A stretch of 64,000 bases of DNA, taken from Dongia_B sp035539215 (GTDB lineage Bacteria; Pseudomonadota; Alphaproteobacteria; Dongiales; Dongiaceae). The stretch is from the NCBI GenBank assembly GCA_035539215.1, contig DATLIX010000106.1, positions 1 through 64,000 on the forward strand. Direction: 5' to 3'. This document shows positions 1 through 10,269 of the stretch, piece by piece (position 1 is the stretch's first letter; each line of letters opens with the position of its first letter). The position numbers and the translations under genes are program-made. The notes below the pieces were generated by a model, which had not been told where the DNA came from, ran no database searches, and saw only the letters and a list, made by a program, of their open reading frames with translations.

Positions 1-909
1 CTGCCGGTGTTGATCATCCTCGGCATCGGCTTCGTGTTCCTGTCGGGCCGCTTCCTGCACTGGAACAATATCGTGATCGTCATGCAGCAGGCCTCGATCA
101 ACACCGTGCTGGCGGCCGGCATGACCTTCGTCATCCTGACCGGCGGCATCGATCTCTCCGTGGGGTCGATCGTGGCGGTGACGGCGATGGCGACCATGAT
201 CGTGTCGCTGATTCCCGATTACGGCATGCTCGGCATCCTCGCCGGCCTCGCCATGGGGCTGGCCTGCGGGGTCGTCAACGGCGCGCTCATCTCTTTCCTG
301 CGCCTGCCGCCCTTCATCGTCACCCTCGGCTCTCTCACCGCCGTGCGCGGCGTGGCGCGGCTGCTGGGCGCCGACACCACGGTCTTCAATTCCGACCTGC
401 CCTTCGCCTTCATCGGCAACGGCACGCTGCTCGGCGTGCCCTGGCTCGTCATCATCGCCTTCCTGGTGGTCTTCCTGTCCTGGGTGGTGCTGCGCCGCAC
501 GGTGCTGGGGACACGCATCTATGCCGTCGGCGGCAACCCGGATGCGGCCAGGCTCGCCGGTATCAATGTGTGGAAGATCCTGCTTTTCGTCTATGCCATG
601 TCGGGCCTGCTGGCCGGCCTCGGCGGCGTCATGTCGGCGGCGCGCCTGTTCGCCGCCAACGGCTCGCAGCTCGGCGTCTCCTATGAACTCGACGCCATCG
701 CCGCCGTCATCCTCGGCGGCACCAGCTTCGTCGGCGGCATCGGCTCGATCTGGGGCACGCTGATCGGCGCCCTCATCATCGCCGTCCTGTCGAACGGCCT
801 CATCCTCTGCGGCGTCTCCGACATCTGGCAATACATCATCAAGGGCCTGGTCATCATCGCCGCCGTCGCCCTCGACCGCTACCGCATCCAGCAGGGCGCG
901 CGGACCTGA
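1..909 (+). CDS. Sugar ABC transporter permease (RbsC/XylH type), 5' end outside window
   Basis: Inner-membrane permease of a carbohydrate ABC importer. The frame is open from base 1, so the N-terminus lies upstream; about 302 residues are visible. Family hallmarks are the segment LTGGIDLSVGS near the start, GGNPDAARLAGI in the middle, and the C-terminal run AVILGGTSFVGGIGSIWGT followed by hydrophobic helices. These match the BPD_transp_2 (ribose/xylose/arabinose) family. The gene is followed by a matching periplasmic binding protein, so the two form the end of one operon whose ATPase should lie upstream. The exact sugar cannot be read from sequence. Confidence 0.93.
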   Translation: MPVLIILGIGFVFLSGRFLHWNNIVIVMQQASINTVLAAGMTFVILTGGIDLSVGSIVAVTAMATMIVSLIPDYGMLGILAGLAMGLACGVVNGALISFLRLPPFIVTLGSLTAVRGVARLLGADTTVFNSDLPFAFIGNGTLLGVPWLVIIAFLVVFLSWVVLRRTVLGTRIYAVGGNPDAARLAGINVWKILLFVYAMSGLLAGLGGVMSAARLFAANGSQLGVSYELDAIAAVILGGTSFVGGIGSIWGTLIGALIIAVLSNGLILCGVSDIWQYIIKGLVIIAAVALDRYRIQQGART

Positions 910-949
910 CGCCGCGATCCTGCCGCAACGGAACGCCTTAAGCGTGGGA

Positions 950-986
950 CCCGGCCCATCCGGGAGGGGAGCCCGGCCCATCCGGG
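950..986 (+). repeat. Duplicated 15-bp hairpin-forming element between permease and binding protein
   Basis: The 15-mer CCCGGCCCATCCGGG occurs at 950-964 and again, identically, at 972-986. Each copy can fold into a small hairpin (arms CCCGG/CCGGG). The pair lies in the 130-bp gap between permease and binding protein. It may stabilise mRNA ends or attenuate transcription, which is inference. Confidence 0.7.
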
Positions 987-1039
987 TTGCGCGACGGAAG
1001 ATGAAACCATCCGTCACAATGAATGGGGAGGACTTCAAC

Positions 1040-1999
1040 ATGAGCTTCAAGAGATCACTTCTTGGACTCACCATGCTGTCGCTCGTGGCCGCGGCTGCCG
1101 GCCTGGGTGCCGGCGGGGCAAATGCCGCCGATCTGAAGCTGGTCGGCATCTCGGTCGGCTCGCTCGGCAATCCGTTCTTCGTCGCCACCATCAACGGCAT
1201 CACCGCCGCGGCGAAGAAGATCAGCCCGGACGTGCAGGTGACCTCGGTTTCTTCCGATTACGATCTCGGCAAGCAGTCGACGCAGATGGACAACTTCATC
1301 GCCGCCGGCACCAATGTGATCATGCTGAACGCGGTCGATCCCAATGCCATCGCCCCGGCGATCGAGCGGGCCCATAAGGCAGGCGCCGTGGTCGCCGCCT
1401 TCGATGTCGGCGCCAAGGGGGCCGATGTCACGGTCATGACCAACAATGTCAAGGCCGGCGAACTGGCCTGCCAGTACATCATCGACCATCTGCCGGGCGG
1501 CAAGGGCGACGTGCTGATCGTCAACGGACCGCAGGTCACCTCGGTGATGGACCGCGTCAAGGGCTGCCGCGATGTCTTCGCCAAGAATCCCGGCATCAAT
1601 GTCCTCTCCTATGACCAGGACGCCAAGGGCTCGCGCGACGGCGGTCTTGCCGTGGGCCAGTCGCTGCTGACCCGCTTCCAGAAGGTGGACGCCGTCTTCG
1701 CCATCAACGATCCGACCGCGATCGGCGTCGAGCTGGCGGCAAAGCAGCTGAACCGCAGCGAGTTCTTCATCACCTCGGTCGACGGCGCGCCGGATATCGA
1801 GAAGGAACTGAAGAGCGGCAATTCCATGATCAAGGCCTCGGCCTCGCAGGACCCCTTCAGCATGGCCGGCAAGGCCCTGGAGATGGGCGCGCAGGTCCTG
1901 GCCGGCAACAAGCCCGCCGAGACGACGGTGCTGCTCGATCCGGTGCTGATCACCTCCGACAATATCAGCGACTACAAGGGCTGGACCGCGGCGCGCTGA
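1040..1999 (+). CDS. Periplasmic sugar-binding protein of ABC transporter (RbsB type)
   Basis: Secreted solute-binding protein, 319 residues, of the Peripla_BP_4 family that delivers sugars to RbsC-type permeases. The start ATG at 1040 follows GGGGAGG with good spacing. It begins with a Sec signal peptide (basic SFKR, hydrophobic core, likely cleavage after ANA near residue 30). The mature part opens with KLVGISVGSLGNPFF and contains NAVDPNAIAPAIERA and AVFAINDPTAIG, both typical of ribose/xylose binding proteins. An in-frame GTG at 944 would add 32 residues and destroy the signal peptide, so it was rejected. A strong terminator follows, so this is the last gene of the operon. Confidence 0.93.
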   Translation: MSFKRSLLGLTMLSLVAAAAGLGAGGANAADLKLVGISVGSLGNPFFVATINGITAAAKKISPDVQVTSVSSDYDLGKQSTQMDNFIAAGTNVIMLNAVDPNAIAPAIERAHKAGAVVAAFDVGAKGADVTVMTNNVKAGELACQYIIDHLPGGKGDVLIVNGPQVTSVMDRVKGCRDVFAKNPGINVLSYDQDAKGSRDGGLAVGQSLLTRFQKVDAVFAINDPTAIGVELAAKQLNRSEFFITSVDGAPDIEKELKSGNSMIKASASQDPFSMAGKALEMGAQVLAGNKPAETTVLLDPVLITSDNISDYKGWTAAR

Positions 2000-2047
2000 C
2001 CAGGCGCGCGACCGATCTGTCATCGGTCGAGCTTCCGTGACGACACG

Positions 2048-2083
2048 CGGCACCTGTTCTGCTTGAACGGGTGCCGTTTTTTT
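2048..2083 (+). terminator. Rho-independent terminator of the sugar ABC operon
   Basis: Stem CGGCACCTGTTC (2048-2059) pairs with GAACGGGTGCCG (2065-2076) with one T-G wobble and a 5-nt loop, followed directly by seven T residues (2077-2083). It lies about 50 bp after the binding-protein stop codon. Confidence 0.92.
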
Positions 2084-2286
2084 CAACCTGATATTGTTGC
2101 CGTCGCGGCCGCGATGGCCGATTGCATAAAATGCCGTCAAATGACGGGCATCCAGCTGTCATTTAGCCCCCGGAACAGGGGCGGAGAGGCGCCGGCATTA
2201 ATTTCTGATTTACCGTTATGAGGTGATGTTGTGGGACGAAAATCGTAAGGTAAGTCCGAACAGGGTGCGATTAACTGCCGCCGCCC

Positions 2287-2343
2287 GGACAATCGTCTTT
2301 CGGACAATCGTCTTTCGGACAATCGTCTCTCGGGCAATCGTTT
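2287..2343. repeat. 15-bp tandem repeat, 3.8 copies, upstream of a diguanylate cyclase
   Basis: Units GGACAATCGTCTTTC at 2287-2301 and 2302-2316, GGACAATCGTCTCTC at 2317-2331, and a partial GGGCAATCGTTT at 2332-2343. The array ends 15 bp before the ATG at 2359, so copy-number change would move any promoter relative to the gene. Confidence 0.85.
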
Positions 2344-2358
2344 GATGGATCTCCGCCT

Positions 2359-5300
2359 ATGATGTCGCTTGGTGCGATCGTTCTGGAACTCGTGCAGAAC
2401 ATGTCGCTGTTCGCGGCGGTGGTCGTCGGCTATGCGGCGATCCGGCGGCGTAATCCGCCGCGCCTGGTCGGCGACCTGCTGGCCGGGCTGGTCTTCGGTG
2501 CCGGCAGCATCCTCGCCATGACCCTGCCGCTGCAACTGGCGCCCGGCATCATCCTCGACGGTCGGTCGGTGCTGACCGGATCGGTGGCCTTTTTCGCCGG
2601 GCCGCTCGGCAGCATTCTCGCGCTGATGATGGCGGCGCTCTACCGGTTGTGGATCGGCGGCGCCGGCCTCAACGGCGGCATACTGGGTATCCTGCTGGCC
2701 GGCATCGTCGGGCAGATTTTTTTTCAGGTTGCCAGGCGACGCCGGGTTGAGCGCGCCGCTTTCACCTTTCTGCTGCTGGGCCTCGCCGTCGTCAGCACCA
2801 CCACCACCGCCTATTTCCTGCTGCATCGGCATAACAGCCTGCCCTTGCCGGATGGCCTGTTCGAGGCCCTGTTCCTGACCATTCCGGTCGGCACCCTGGT
2901 CTTTGCCGTGATGCTGCAGCGGGAGGATGCGCGGCTCTATCTGCAGGGGAAGCTCGCCGCGCAGACCGGGCTGTTCGAGGCGATTTTCAATTCCATGAGC
3001 GACGGGGTCACCGTCGCCGATGCCGAAGGCCGGATCATTCTCACCAACCCGACCTCGGTCAAACTGGCCGGGGTCAGCGCCGGCGACGCGCTGCCGGGGG
3101 AATGGACAGCCAGATCCGGTGTCTATCTGTCGGATGGCGTGACGTCCTTTCCCGCGCGACATATGCCGTTGATGCGGGCGATTCGGGGCGAGGCGACGGA
3201 CGACATCGAGATGATCGTCGATAACGGCGCCGATCGCCGTCGCCTGAGCGTCAGCGGCCGACCCCTGCGCGATGACAATGGCCAGTCGCGCGGCGGCGTG
3301 GTGGTCTTTCGCGACAATACCGAACAGCGCGAGATGCAGGACAATCTGCGCCGCAGCGAGGAACGTTTCGCCCTCGCCATCGCCGGCAGCAAGGACGGCA
3401 TCTTCGACTATAATCCGATCACCCGCGAGGTCTGGTTCTCGCCGCGCTACAAGGCGATCCTCGGCTATGGCGATGCCGAATTTCCCAACGACATCGCCTT
3501 CTGGAAAAGCCGCATGCTGCCGGAAGACCACAAGGCGAGCACCGAGCAGTTCTTTGATTACGAACAGCGGCGCATCGATACGATCGAGATCCGCCAGCGT
3601 TTCCGCCATCGCGACGGCAGTATCGTCCATGTGCAGAACCGCGCCCAGGGAACCCGTGACGAATACGGCCGCATCAACCGCCTGGTCGGGGCCATCACGG
3701 ATGTGACGCCGCTGATCAAGGCCGAAGAGCGGCTGAAGGAAGCGATCGGCGCCATGGAAAGCGGCTTCGCCCTGTTCGATGCCGAGGATCGCCTGGTGAT
3801 CTGCAATGAGGGGTTCATCGATCCGGCGACCCGGGCGCGCTTCGGCATGCCGATCGGCCGCACCTTCGAAGAGATCTTCACCGTTTTCGCGGGCGGCCGG
3901 CTGACCGCGGTCGGCGCCCGCAACGATCCCGCCGGATGGCTCGCCTGGCGCATGGACCGGCACCGCAATCCCCGCGACGAGCCGATGGAGATCCAGTGGA
4001 CCGACGGCCGCTGGATGCGCGTCACCGAACGGCGCACGGCCGATGGCGGTTCGGTCGGCATCTGGACCGACATCACGCAGCAGAAGGCGGCGGAATCGCA
4101 GCTGCGCGACGCCATCGACAGCATCAACGAAGGTTTCGCCCTGTTCGACGGCTCATTGCACTTCGTGGTCTGCAATCAGCGCTACCGCGAGCAGTATCCG
4201 ATCAGCGCCGAGGTCATCCAGCCCGGCATCGGCCTGGCCGAGGTTCTGCGCTTCGGCGCCGCGCGTGGCGAATTCGCCGGCGTCGCCACCGAGGCGGAGA
4301 TCGATGCTTTCGTGCAGCAGTGGATGCAGCGCTATAACTGCACCTTTCCCTTCGTCCAGGAAGTCGAAAACAATGACGGCCGCTGGCTTCTGGTGAGCCA
4401 TCAACGGACGGCGGCCGGCGCGTTCGTCACCTTGCGCACCGATATCACTGCCCAGAAGCGCCGCGAGCAGGAACTGCGGGATACGCAGGAGCGGTTGAAA
4501 CGTCAGGCGGTCGAACTGGAGCGCTACATAGCCGATATGGAGGAAGCACGGCGCCGCATCGAGGCGCAGGCGAGCGAACAGGTGAGCCTGCTGGAAAACC
4601 TGAGGCAGGCGCAGCATGAGACTGAAAGAGCGCATCACGATCTGCAGCGTTCCGCCGCGATCCTGCGCAGCATGGCCGACAGTTTGCCGGCCCTGGTCGC
4701 CGATATCGATGCCGCGGGGCGCTATCGCTATTGCAACCACAGCTATCTGGATTTCGTCGGCCGCACGGCGGACGAGACGATCGGCAGGCATCTCAGCGAG
4801 ATCTATGGCGCCGGCACCTACGCGGCCTCGGTTGCCTCCGATGTCGCCTGGGTGCTGCAGGGCCAGGAGATCGCCTTCAGCCGCTCGCTGCAGAGCAGAG
4901 GCCGCCAGCGCCAGATTGAAGGCAAGTACATCCCCCAGATCGACGCCGGGGGCAAGGTCAACGGCTTTTTCATGGCCGCCTGGGACGTGACCGAACAATA
5001 TGAGCGCGAGCAGAGGCTCAATCATGAAGCCAGTACCGATGCATTGACCGGGGTGCTCAACCGCCGCGCCATCCTGGCCGAGATCGAGAAAATTCCGGGG
5101 CGGCTGGCACAAGCCGATGCCGCAGGCCGCGAGGAAGGCAAGGGCGGTGTCGCCTTGCTCTATCTTGATATCGACCGCTTCAAGCAGATCAACGATACTC
5201 TGGGGCATGCGGCGGGCGACCAGTTGTTGCGGGTCTTCGCCCAGCGTCTGTGCCAGGCGGTGCGTGCCACCGATCTGGTGGCGCGTCTTGGCGGCGATGA

Positions 5301-5655
5301 ATTCGTCCTCATGCTGGTCGACGTAGCCCGCCCCGCCATCGCCGAGCGCATCGCCCGGCAGATCATCAGCCAGATGCATGAACCGGTGCTGCTGGGCGAC
5401 CAGTCGCTGCGGATCACCACCAGCATCGGCATCGCCTATCGTTCCGCCGGCGCCGGTGCCACCGGTCAGGGCGGCGCGGCGGCAGCAGATGGCGGGGCGA
5501 TGCCGGGCGGCGCCGCGCCATCGTCGGACCTGCTGGCCCAGGCCGATGCCGCCCTTTATCAGGCGAAAGCGGCGGGCCGGAACACCTATCGGCTGCATGA
5601 CGCCGAACGGCATGCCGGCGATCCGGCTCCCCGGCGTCCGGCGGTGCGGGGCTGA
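2359..5655 (+). CDS. Membrane diguanylate cyclase with 5TM sensor and five PAS domains
   Basis: Predicted to make cyclic di-GMP from two GTP. It has 1098 residues. Residues 1-190 are hydrophobic and resemble the 5TMR-LYT sensor. PAS domains follow at about 203-310, 330-450, 455-570 and 576-690, then a coiled coil to about 760, a PAS_4-like domain to about 880, and a GGDEF domain to the C-terminus. The active-site motif GGDEF is intact near residue 978, and RATD five residues before it is a canonical product-inhibition I-site. No EAL or HD-GYP domain is present. A Gly/Ala-rich stretch of about 30 residues interrupts the GGDEF domain after SIGIAY. The C-terminal half is a paralogue of the next gene. 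Confidence 0.93.
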   Translation: MMSLGAIVLELVQNMSLFAAVVVGYAAIRRRNPPRLVGDLLAGLVFGAGSILAMTLPLQLAPGIILDGRSVLTGSVAFFAGPLGSILALMMAALYRLWIGGAGLNGGILGILLAGIVGQIFFQVARRRRVERAAFTFLLLGLAVVSTTTTAYFLLHRHNSLPLPDGLFEALFLTIPVGTLVFAVMLQREDARLYLQGKLAAQTGLFEAIFNSMSDGVTVADAEGRIILTNPTSVKLAGVSAGDALPGEWTARSGVYLSDGVTSFPARHMPLMRAIRGEATDDIEMIVDNGADRRRLSVSGRPLRDDNGQSRGGVVVFRDNTEQREMQDNLRRSEERFALAIAGSKDGIFDYNPITREVWFSPRYKAILGYGDAEFPNDIAFWKSRMLPEDHKASTEQFFDYEQRRIDTIEIRQRFRHRDGSIVHVQNRAQGTRDEYGRINRLVGAITDVTPLIKAEERLKEAIGAMESGFALFDAEDRLVICNEGFIDPATRARFGMPIGRTFEEIFTVFAGGRLTAVGARNDPAGWLAWRMDRHRNPRDEPMEIQWTDGRWMRVTERRTADGGSVGIWTDITQQKAAESQLRDAIDSINEGFALFDGSLHFVVCNQRYREQYPISAEVIQPGIGLAEVLRFGAARGEFAGVATEAEIDAFVQQWMQRYNCTFPFVQEVENNDGRWLLVSHQRTAAGAFVTLRTDITAQKRREQELRDTQERLKRQAVELERYIADMEEARRRIEAQASEQVSLLENLRQAQHETERAHHDLQRSAAILRSMADSLPALVADIDAAGRYRYCNHSYLDFVGRTADETIGRHLSEIYGAGTYAASVASDVAWVLQGQEIAFSRSLQSRGRQRQIEGKYIPQIDAGGKVNGFFMAAWDVTEQYEREQRLNHEASTDALTGVLNRRAILAEIEKIPGRLAQADAAGREEGKGGVALLYLDIDRFKQINDTLGHAAGDQLLRVFAQRLCQAVRATDLVARLGGDEFVLMLVDVARPAIAERIARQIISQMHEPVLLGDQSLRITTSIGIAYRSAGAGATGQGGAAAADGGAMPGGAAPSSDLLAQADAALYQAKAAGRNTYRLHDAERHAGDPAPRRPAVRG

Positions 5656-5916
5656 GGCCCGGATCATGGCGGTCTGATGACGGCCCGGTGCCTCCTTGGC
5701 CTTTGCCTGCGACGCGGCGTTTATGGTATGTCACTGCCATCCGGCTGCTGGGCCGGAGGTTGGGGAATCGGTCAGACGAGATTCATGACAGATCGGGTGG
5801 CGATGTGCGCCTGCTTCGGCAAGACCGGGCCGGGCAATGGGCGCAGCGCGTGTTGCCGTGCGCGGACGGCGTGTAGGAATAGGGTCTGCGCGCAGGGGTG
5901 AAGCGAGGAGGCTGGG

Positions 5917-7617
5917 ATGCTAGATGCCGTGCTGACCGCCGGCGTGACCGCCATTGTCACTGCTGCGGCGACCCTCGGCATCGTGTCCCGACGGCGTGAG
6001 CGCGCCAAACCGGCTGCGGTCCAGCCCAATTCACCATCGGCCGGCCTGTCTCTGACCGACCCGACGGACGACAAGGCGCGGAACGACATCTGGCGGCATG
6101 CCATCGCCGGCCTGCAGGACGGGGTCGCCCTGCTCGACGCGGAAATGGCCGTGCTCGCCGCCACCGACCGTTATGCCCAGGCCCTTGGCCTGACCCCGGC
6201 GGAATTGCCGCCGGGTCGCAGGCTGGCCGATATCCTGCGCCAGGCGGCGCTGCGCGGCGCCTATGACGGCCTGCCGGATGCCGCCGCAATCGACCATTTC
6301 GTAACGGACTGGCTGGCCTTTCTTGCCGCCCCGGCGGCGGGCGAAGCCGGCCGGGCGCAGCGCGAGCTGCGGCGCGGCGACGGGACCTGGCTGCTGGTCA
6401 GCCGCCAAGCCCTGCCGGGCGGCGGCATCCTGATGCTGGTTGCCGACATCACCGCGCAGAAGGCCGGCGAGCAGTCCCTGCTGGCGGCGCGCGATCAGGC
6501 CGAACAGCGGGCGCGCGACATGGAACGCTATATCGGCGATGTCGAGGAAGCGCGCACCAGGGTCGAGCGGCAGGCGGCCGATTATGTCGGCTTGATGGAG
6601 GAACTGGCCGAGGCGCAGAACGCCACCCAGCGCGCCCATGCCGAATTGCAGCACAAGGAAGAACAGTTGCGGCGCATGACCGATGCGCTGCCGGTCCTGG
6701 TGGCCGATATCGATGCCGCCGGCATCTATCGCTATTGCAACGACCGCTATCTCGACTTTTTCGATCTGCGGCAAAGCGAGGTGGTCGGCCAGCATCTGTC
6801 GCAGGTGGTCGGTGCCGAGGCCTATGCCGTCGTCTCCCAGGATCTCGAACAGGTGCTGAACGGCAAGGCGGCGTCCTTCCGTCGTGCCTTGTCCAGCCAG
6901 GGCGAGATGCGGCAGCTGGAGGGCCGCTATACGCCCCAGGTCAATACCGAGGGCGTCGTCGAAGGCTTCTATGTCGCCGCCTGGGACGTGACGGAGCAGT
7001 ACCGGCGGGAACTCGAACTCGACCGCGAAGTGAAGACCGACGCCTTGACCGGCCTGTTGAACCGGCGCGCGCTGCTGGAAGCGCTCGACGGCTTTGCGCG
7101 TGACCTCACCGGCTTCGCGCCGAACGATGCGGCGGCGAACGGCGGTGCGCCGAACATCGCGCGGCAGATGGCGGGTGAGGGGGAAGCCGTGTTAGACGGT
7201 GCGGTGATGTTCCTCGATATCGATCACTTCAAGCAGATCAACGATACGCTCGGCCATGCCGCCGGCGATCAGCTGTTGAAGATCTTCGCCCAGCGCCTGC
7301 GCGCCGCCGTGCGCACCACCGATCATGTCGCCCGGCTGGGCGGCGATGAATTCGTCGTGCTGCTGACCGATATCGGCTCGCCCGCCCAGGCGGAGAAGGT
7401 GGCGCAGAAAATCCTCGACCGCATGCGCGATCCGGTCGGGCTCGACACCCGCATCATCGAGATCGGCACCAGCATCGGCATCGTCTATAGCCGTGGCCAG
7501 CAGGTGGCGCCGGAGCAGCTGCTGCAGGAAGCCGACACCGCCCTCTATGAAGCGAAGAAAGCCGGCCGCGGCGTCTATCGCCTGCATCTGATCAGGGATC
7601 AGATGGCGAGCGCCTGA
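5917..7617 (+). CDS. PAS-GGDEF diguanylate cyclase, paralogue of the upstream gene
   Basis: Predicted diguanylate cyclase, 566 residues. One N-terminal membrane helix (about residues 3-22) is followed by a PAS_7-like domain, a coiled coil (RYIGDVEEARTRVERQA), a PAS_4-like domain (LPVLVADIDAAGIYRYCN) and a GGDEF domain. GGDEF is intact near residue 475, with the I-site RTTD five residues earlier. The coiled coil, last PAS and GGDEF match the end of the upstream cyclase closely, which indicates duplication. The linker between LTGLLNRRAL and the LDIDHFK core is enlarged by Ala/Gly/Asn-rich sequence. The 261-bp gap before it suggests its own promoter. Confidence 0.93.
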   Translation: MLDAVLTAGVTAIVTAAATLGIVSRRRERAKPAAVQPNSPSAGLSLTDPTDDKARNDIWRHAIAGLQDGVALLDAEMAVLAATDRYAQALGLTPAELPPGRRLADILRQAALRGAYDGLPDAAAIDHFVTDWLAFLAAPAAGEAGRAQRELRRGDGTWLLVSRQALPGGGILMLVADITAQKAGEQSLLAARDQAEQRARDMERYIGDVEEARTRVERQAADYVGLMEELAEAQNATQRAHAELQHKEEQLRRMTDALPVLVADIDAAGIYRYCNDRYLDFFDLRQSEVVGQHLSQVVGAEAYAVVSQDLEQVLNGKAASFRRALSSQGEMRQLEGRYTPQVNTEGVVEGFYVAAWDVTEQYRRELELDREVKTDALTGLLNRRALLEALDGFARDLTGFAPNDAAANGGAPNIARQMAGEGEAVLDGAVMFLDIDHFKQINDTLGHAAGDQLLKIFAQRLRAAVRTTDHVARLGGDEFVVLLTDIGSPAQAEKVAQKILDRMRDPVGLDTRIIEIGTSIGIVYSRGQQVAPEQLLQEADTALYEAKKAGRGVYRLHLIRDQMASA

Positions 7618-7650
7618 CCGCGCTCGGCTAAACGGACAAATTCAGCCGGT

Positions 7651-8091
7651 TCAGCCGGGACCTTGCCCGACCCGGATCGGTGTCAGCCTGTCCAGTTCAT
7701 CGTCGCTGTAGATGCGCGACCGGGTGAGGAAGCGGAGGTCGTGGCCGTTCTCCAGCGAGAACATGCCGCCGCGCCCCGGCACCACGTCGATATTGAGCTG
7801 GGTATATTGCCAGTATTCGAATTGCGGGCCGCTGATATAGAAGTCGGCGCCGGCGATATTGCCGAGCAGGATATCGCTATCGCCGATGATGAACTCGCTG
7901 ACGGGGTAGCACATCGGCGAGGAGCCGTCGCAGCAGCCGCCCGACTGGTGGAACAGTACCGGCCCATGTTGCCCGCGCAGCTTCTCGATCAAGGCCTCGG
8001 CCGACGCGGTGGCGATGACGCGCGGCACATAGGCGGTGCTGGCCGCGGATGACGAGGAGGCCGGTGCGTTGGTGACGGCAGTATCGGACAT
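7651..8091 (-). CDS. DUF779 domain protein, aldehyde dehydrogenase partner
   Basis: 146-residue protein of the DUF779 family, recognised by SGGCCDGSSPMC and the C-terminal part around EYWQYTQLNIDVVPGRGGMFSLE. Function is not established; family members are commonly encoded beside NAD-dependent aldehyde dehydrogenases, as here. The Cys-Cys pair and later Cys could bind metal or be redox active (inference). The ATG at 8091 is preceded by GGAG. The frame stays open upstream to 8388 but that part is basic and low in family similarity. It lies 146 bp downstream of the aldehyde dehydrogenase on the same strand and is probably co-transcribed. Confidence 0.88.
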   Translation of the reverse strand: MSDTAVTNAPASSSSAASTAYVPRVIATASAEALIEKLRGQHGPVLFHQSGGCCDGSSPMCYPVSEFIIGDSDILLGNIAGADFYISGPQFEYWQYTQLNIDVVPGRGGMFSLENGHDLRFLTRSRIYSDDELDRLTPIRVGQGPG

Positions 8092-8237
8092 GAGGGTCTC
8101 CGAAGTGGTTGTCGGCGGGCTGTGGCCGCCGGTCTCAAATCCATGCCGATGGATGAGGAATGGGTCGCGATCACTGTTGCCGTCATGGACCCCCGGACTA
8201 AATCCGAGGGCCCATGGCGGCGACGCGTGACGTCGGC

Positions 8238-9758
<1,521 letters not shown>

Positions 9759-9879
9759 GAAAAGCCTCCCTTGCACGGATGCGGTGCATCTGTGTGCTGC
9801 ACGAACGATGGTGACGCGGGCGGGGTGTTGGGTGCCCGCTCTCATTGGTCGGCTGCGCCTGCAGCCGATGCGCTGATAT

Positions 9880-9895
9880 AGCGCCCGCCATGCCA
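9880..9895 (-). promoter_or_regulatory. Weak sigma-54 promoter candidate for aldehyde dehydrogenase
   Basis: On the minus strand TGGCAT-N5-GCGCT keeps the GG (-24) and GC (-12) dinucleotides at correct spacing, but departs from TTGC at -12. It lies about 120 bp before the dehydrogenase start. It was searched for because the divergent activator is sigma-54 dependent, so the call is biased. Confidence 0.3.
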
Positions 9896-10113
9896 ACGGC
9901 CGGCGGCTTGCCGGGCCGGCGATGGCCGGGCGGTATCGCGATGCGGCCGGTCTCGCCGCGTTTCCTGCTGCAATGCGGGAAGTTCTTGCGGCGCCCGGCG
10001 AATTTGCCCGTCCCCCCGTCGCGGTCGACTCTTGCGCCCGAAGTCCGCTATATTCATCTCAGCATAACGAGGTCGCATCGCGGCTGCGCTCGCCGGCAAA
10101 ACCGTCGGCACCT

Positions 10114-10165
10114 GCGACAGCGGCCTTGCGACACCGGCGACGGAACTGTCGCGAAACGCGACAGT
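10114..10165. promoter_or_regulatory. Cluster of GCGACA boxes with a perfect inverted repeat, likely activator site
   Basis: A perfect inverted repeat, ACTGTCGCG (10145-10153), AAA, CGCGACAGT (10157-10165), is preceded by two further GCGACA half-sites at 10114 and 10128. The cluster lies in the 511-bp divergent region between aldehyde dehydrogenase and the AcoR-type activator. It is a plausible upstream activating sequence for that protein (inference). I saw no other clear signal in the rest of 9759-10269. Confidence 0.6.
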
Positions 10166-10269
10166 CGGTCCTCTTCTGCGGCAAGTTCCCGGCGTTTTCG
10201 CGAGGCCGGTGGATTTAGCGCTTTGGCGGACCGGTGCCGAGCGGTTATGAGTGAAGCGGGGAGGTGACG

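Noticed and set aside
2137..3963. Long minus-strand open frame (over 600 codons) opposite the first diguanylate cyclase
   Set aside because: It is antisense to clear PAS domain coding sequence and its product has no known domain; high GC makes such mirror frames common.
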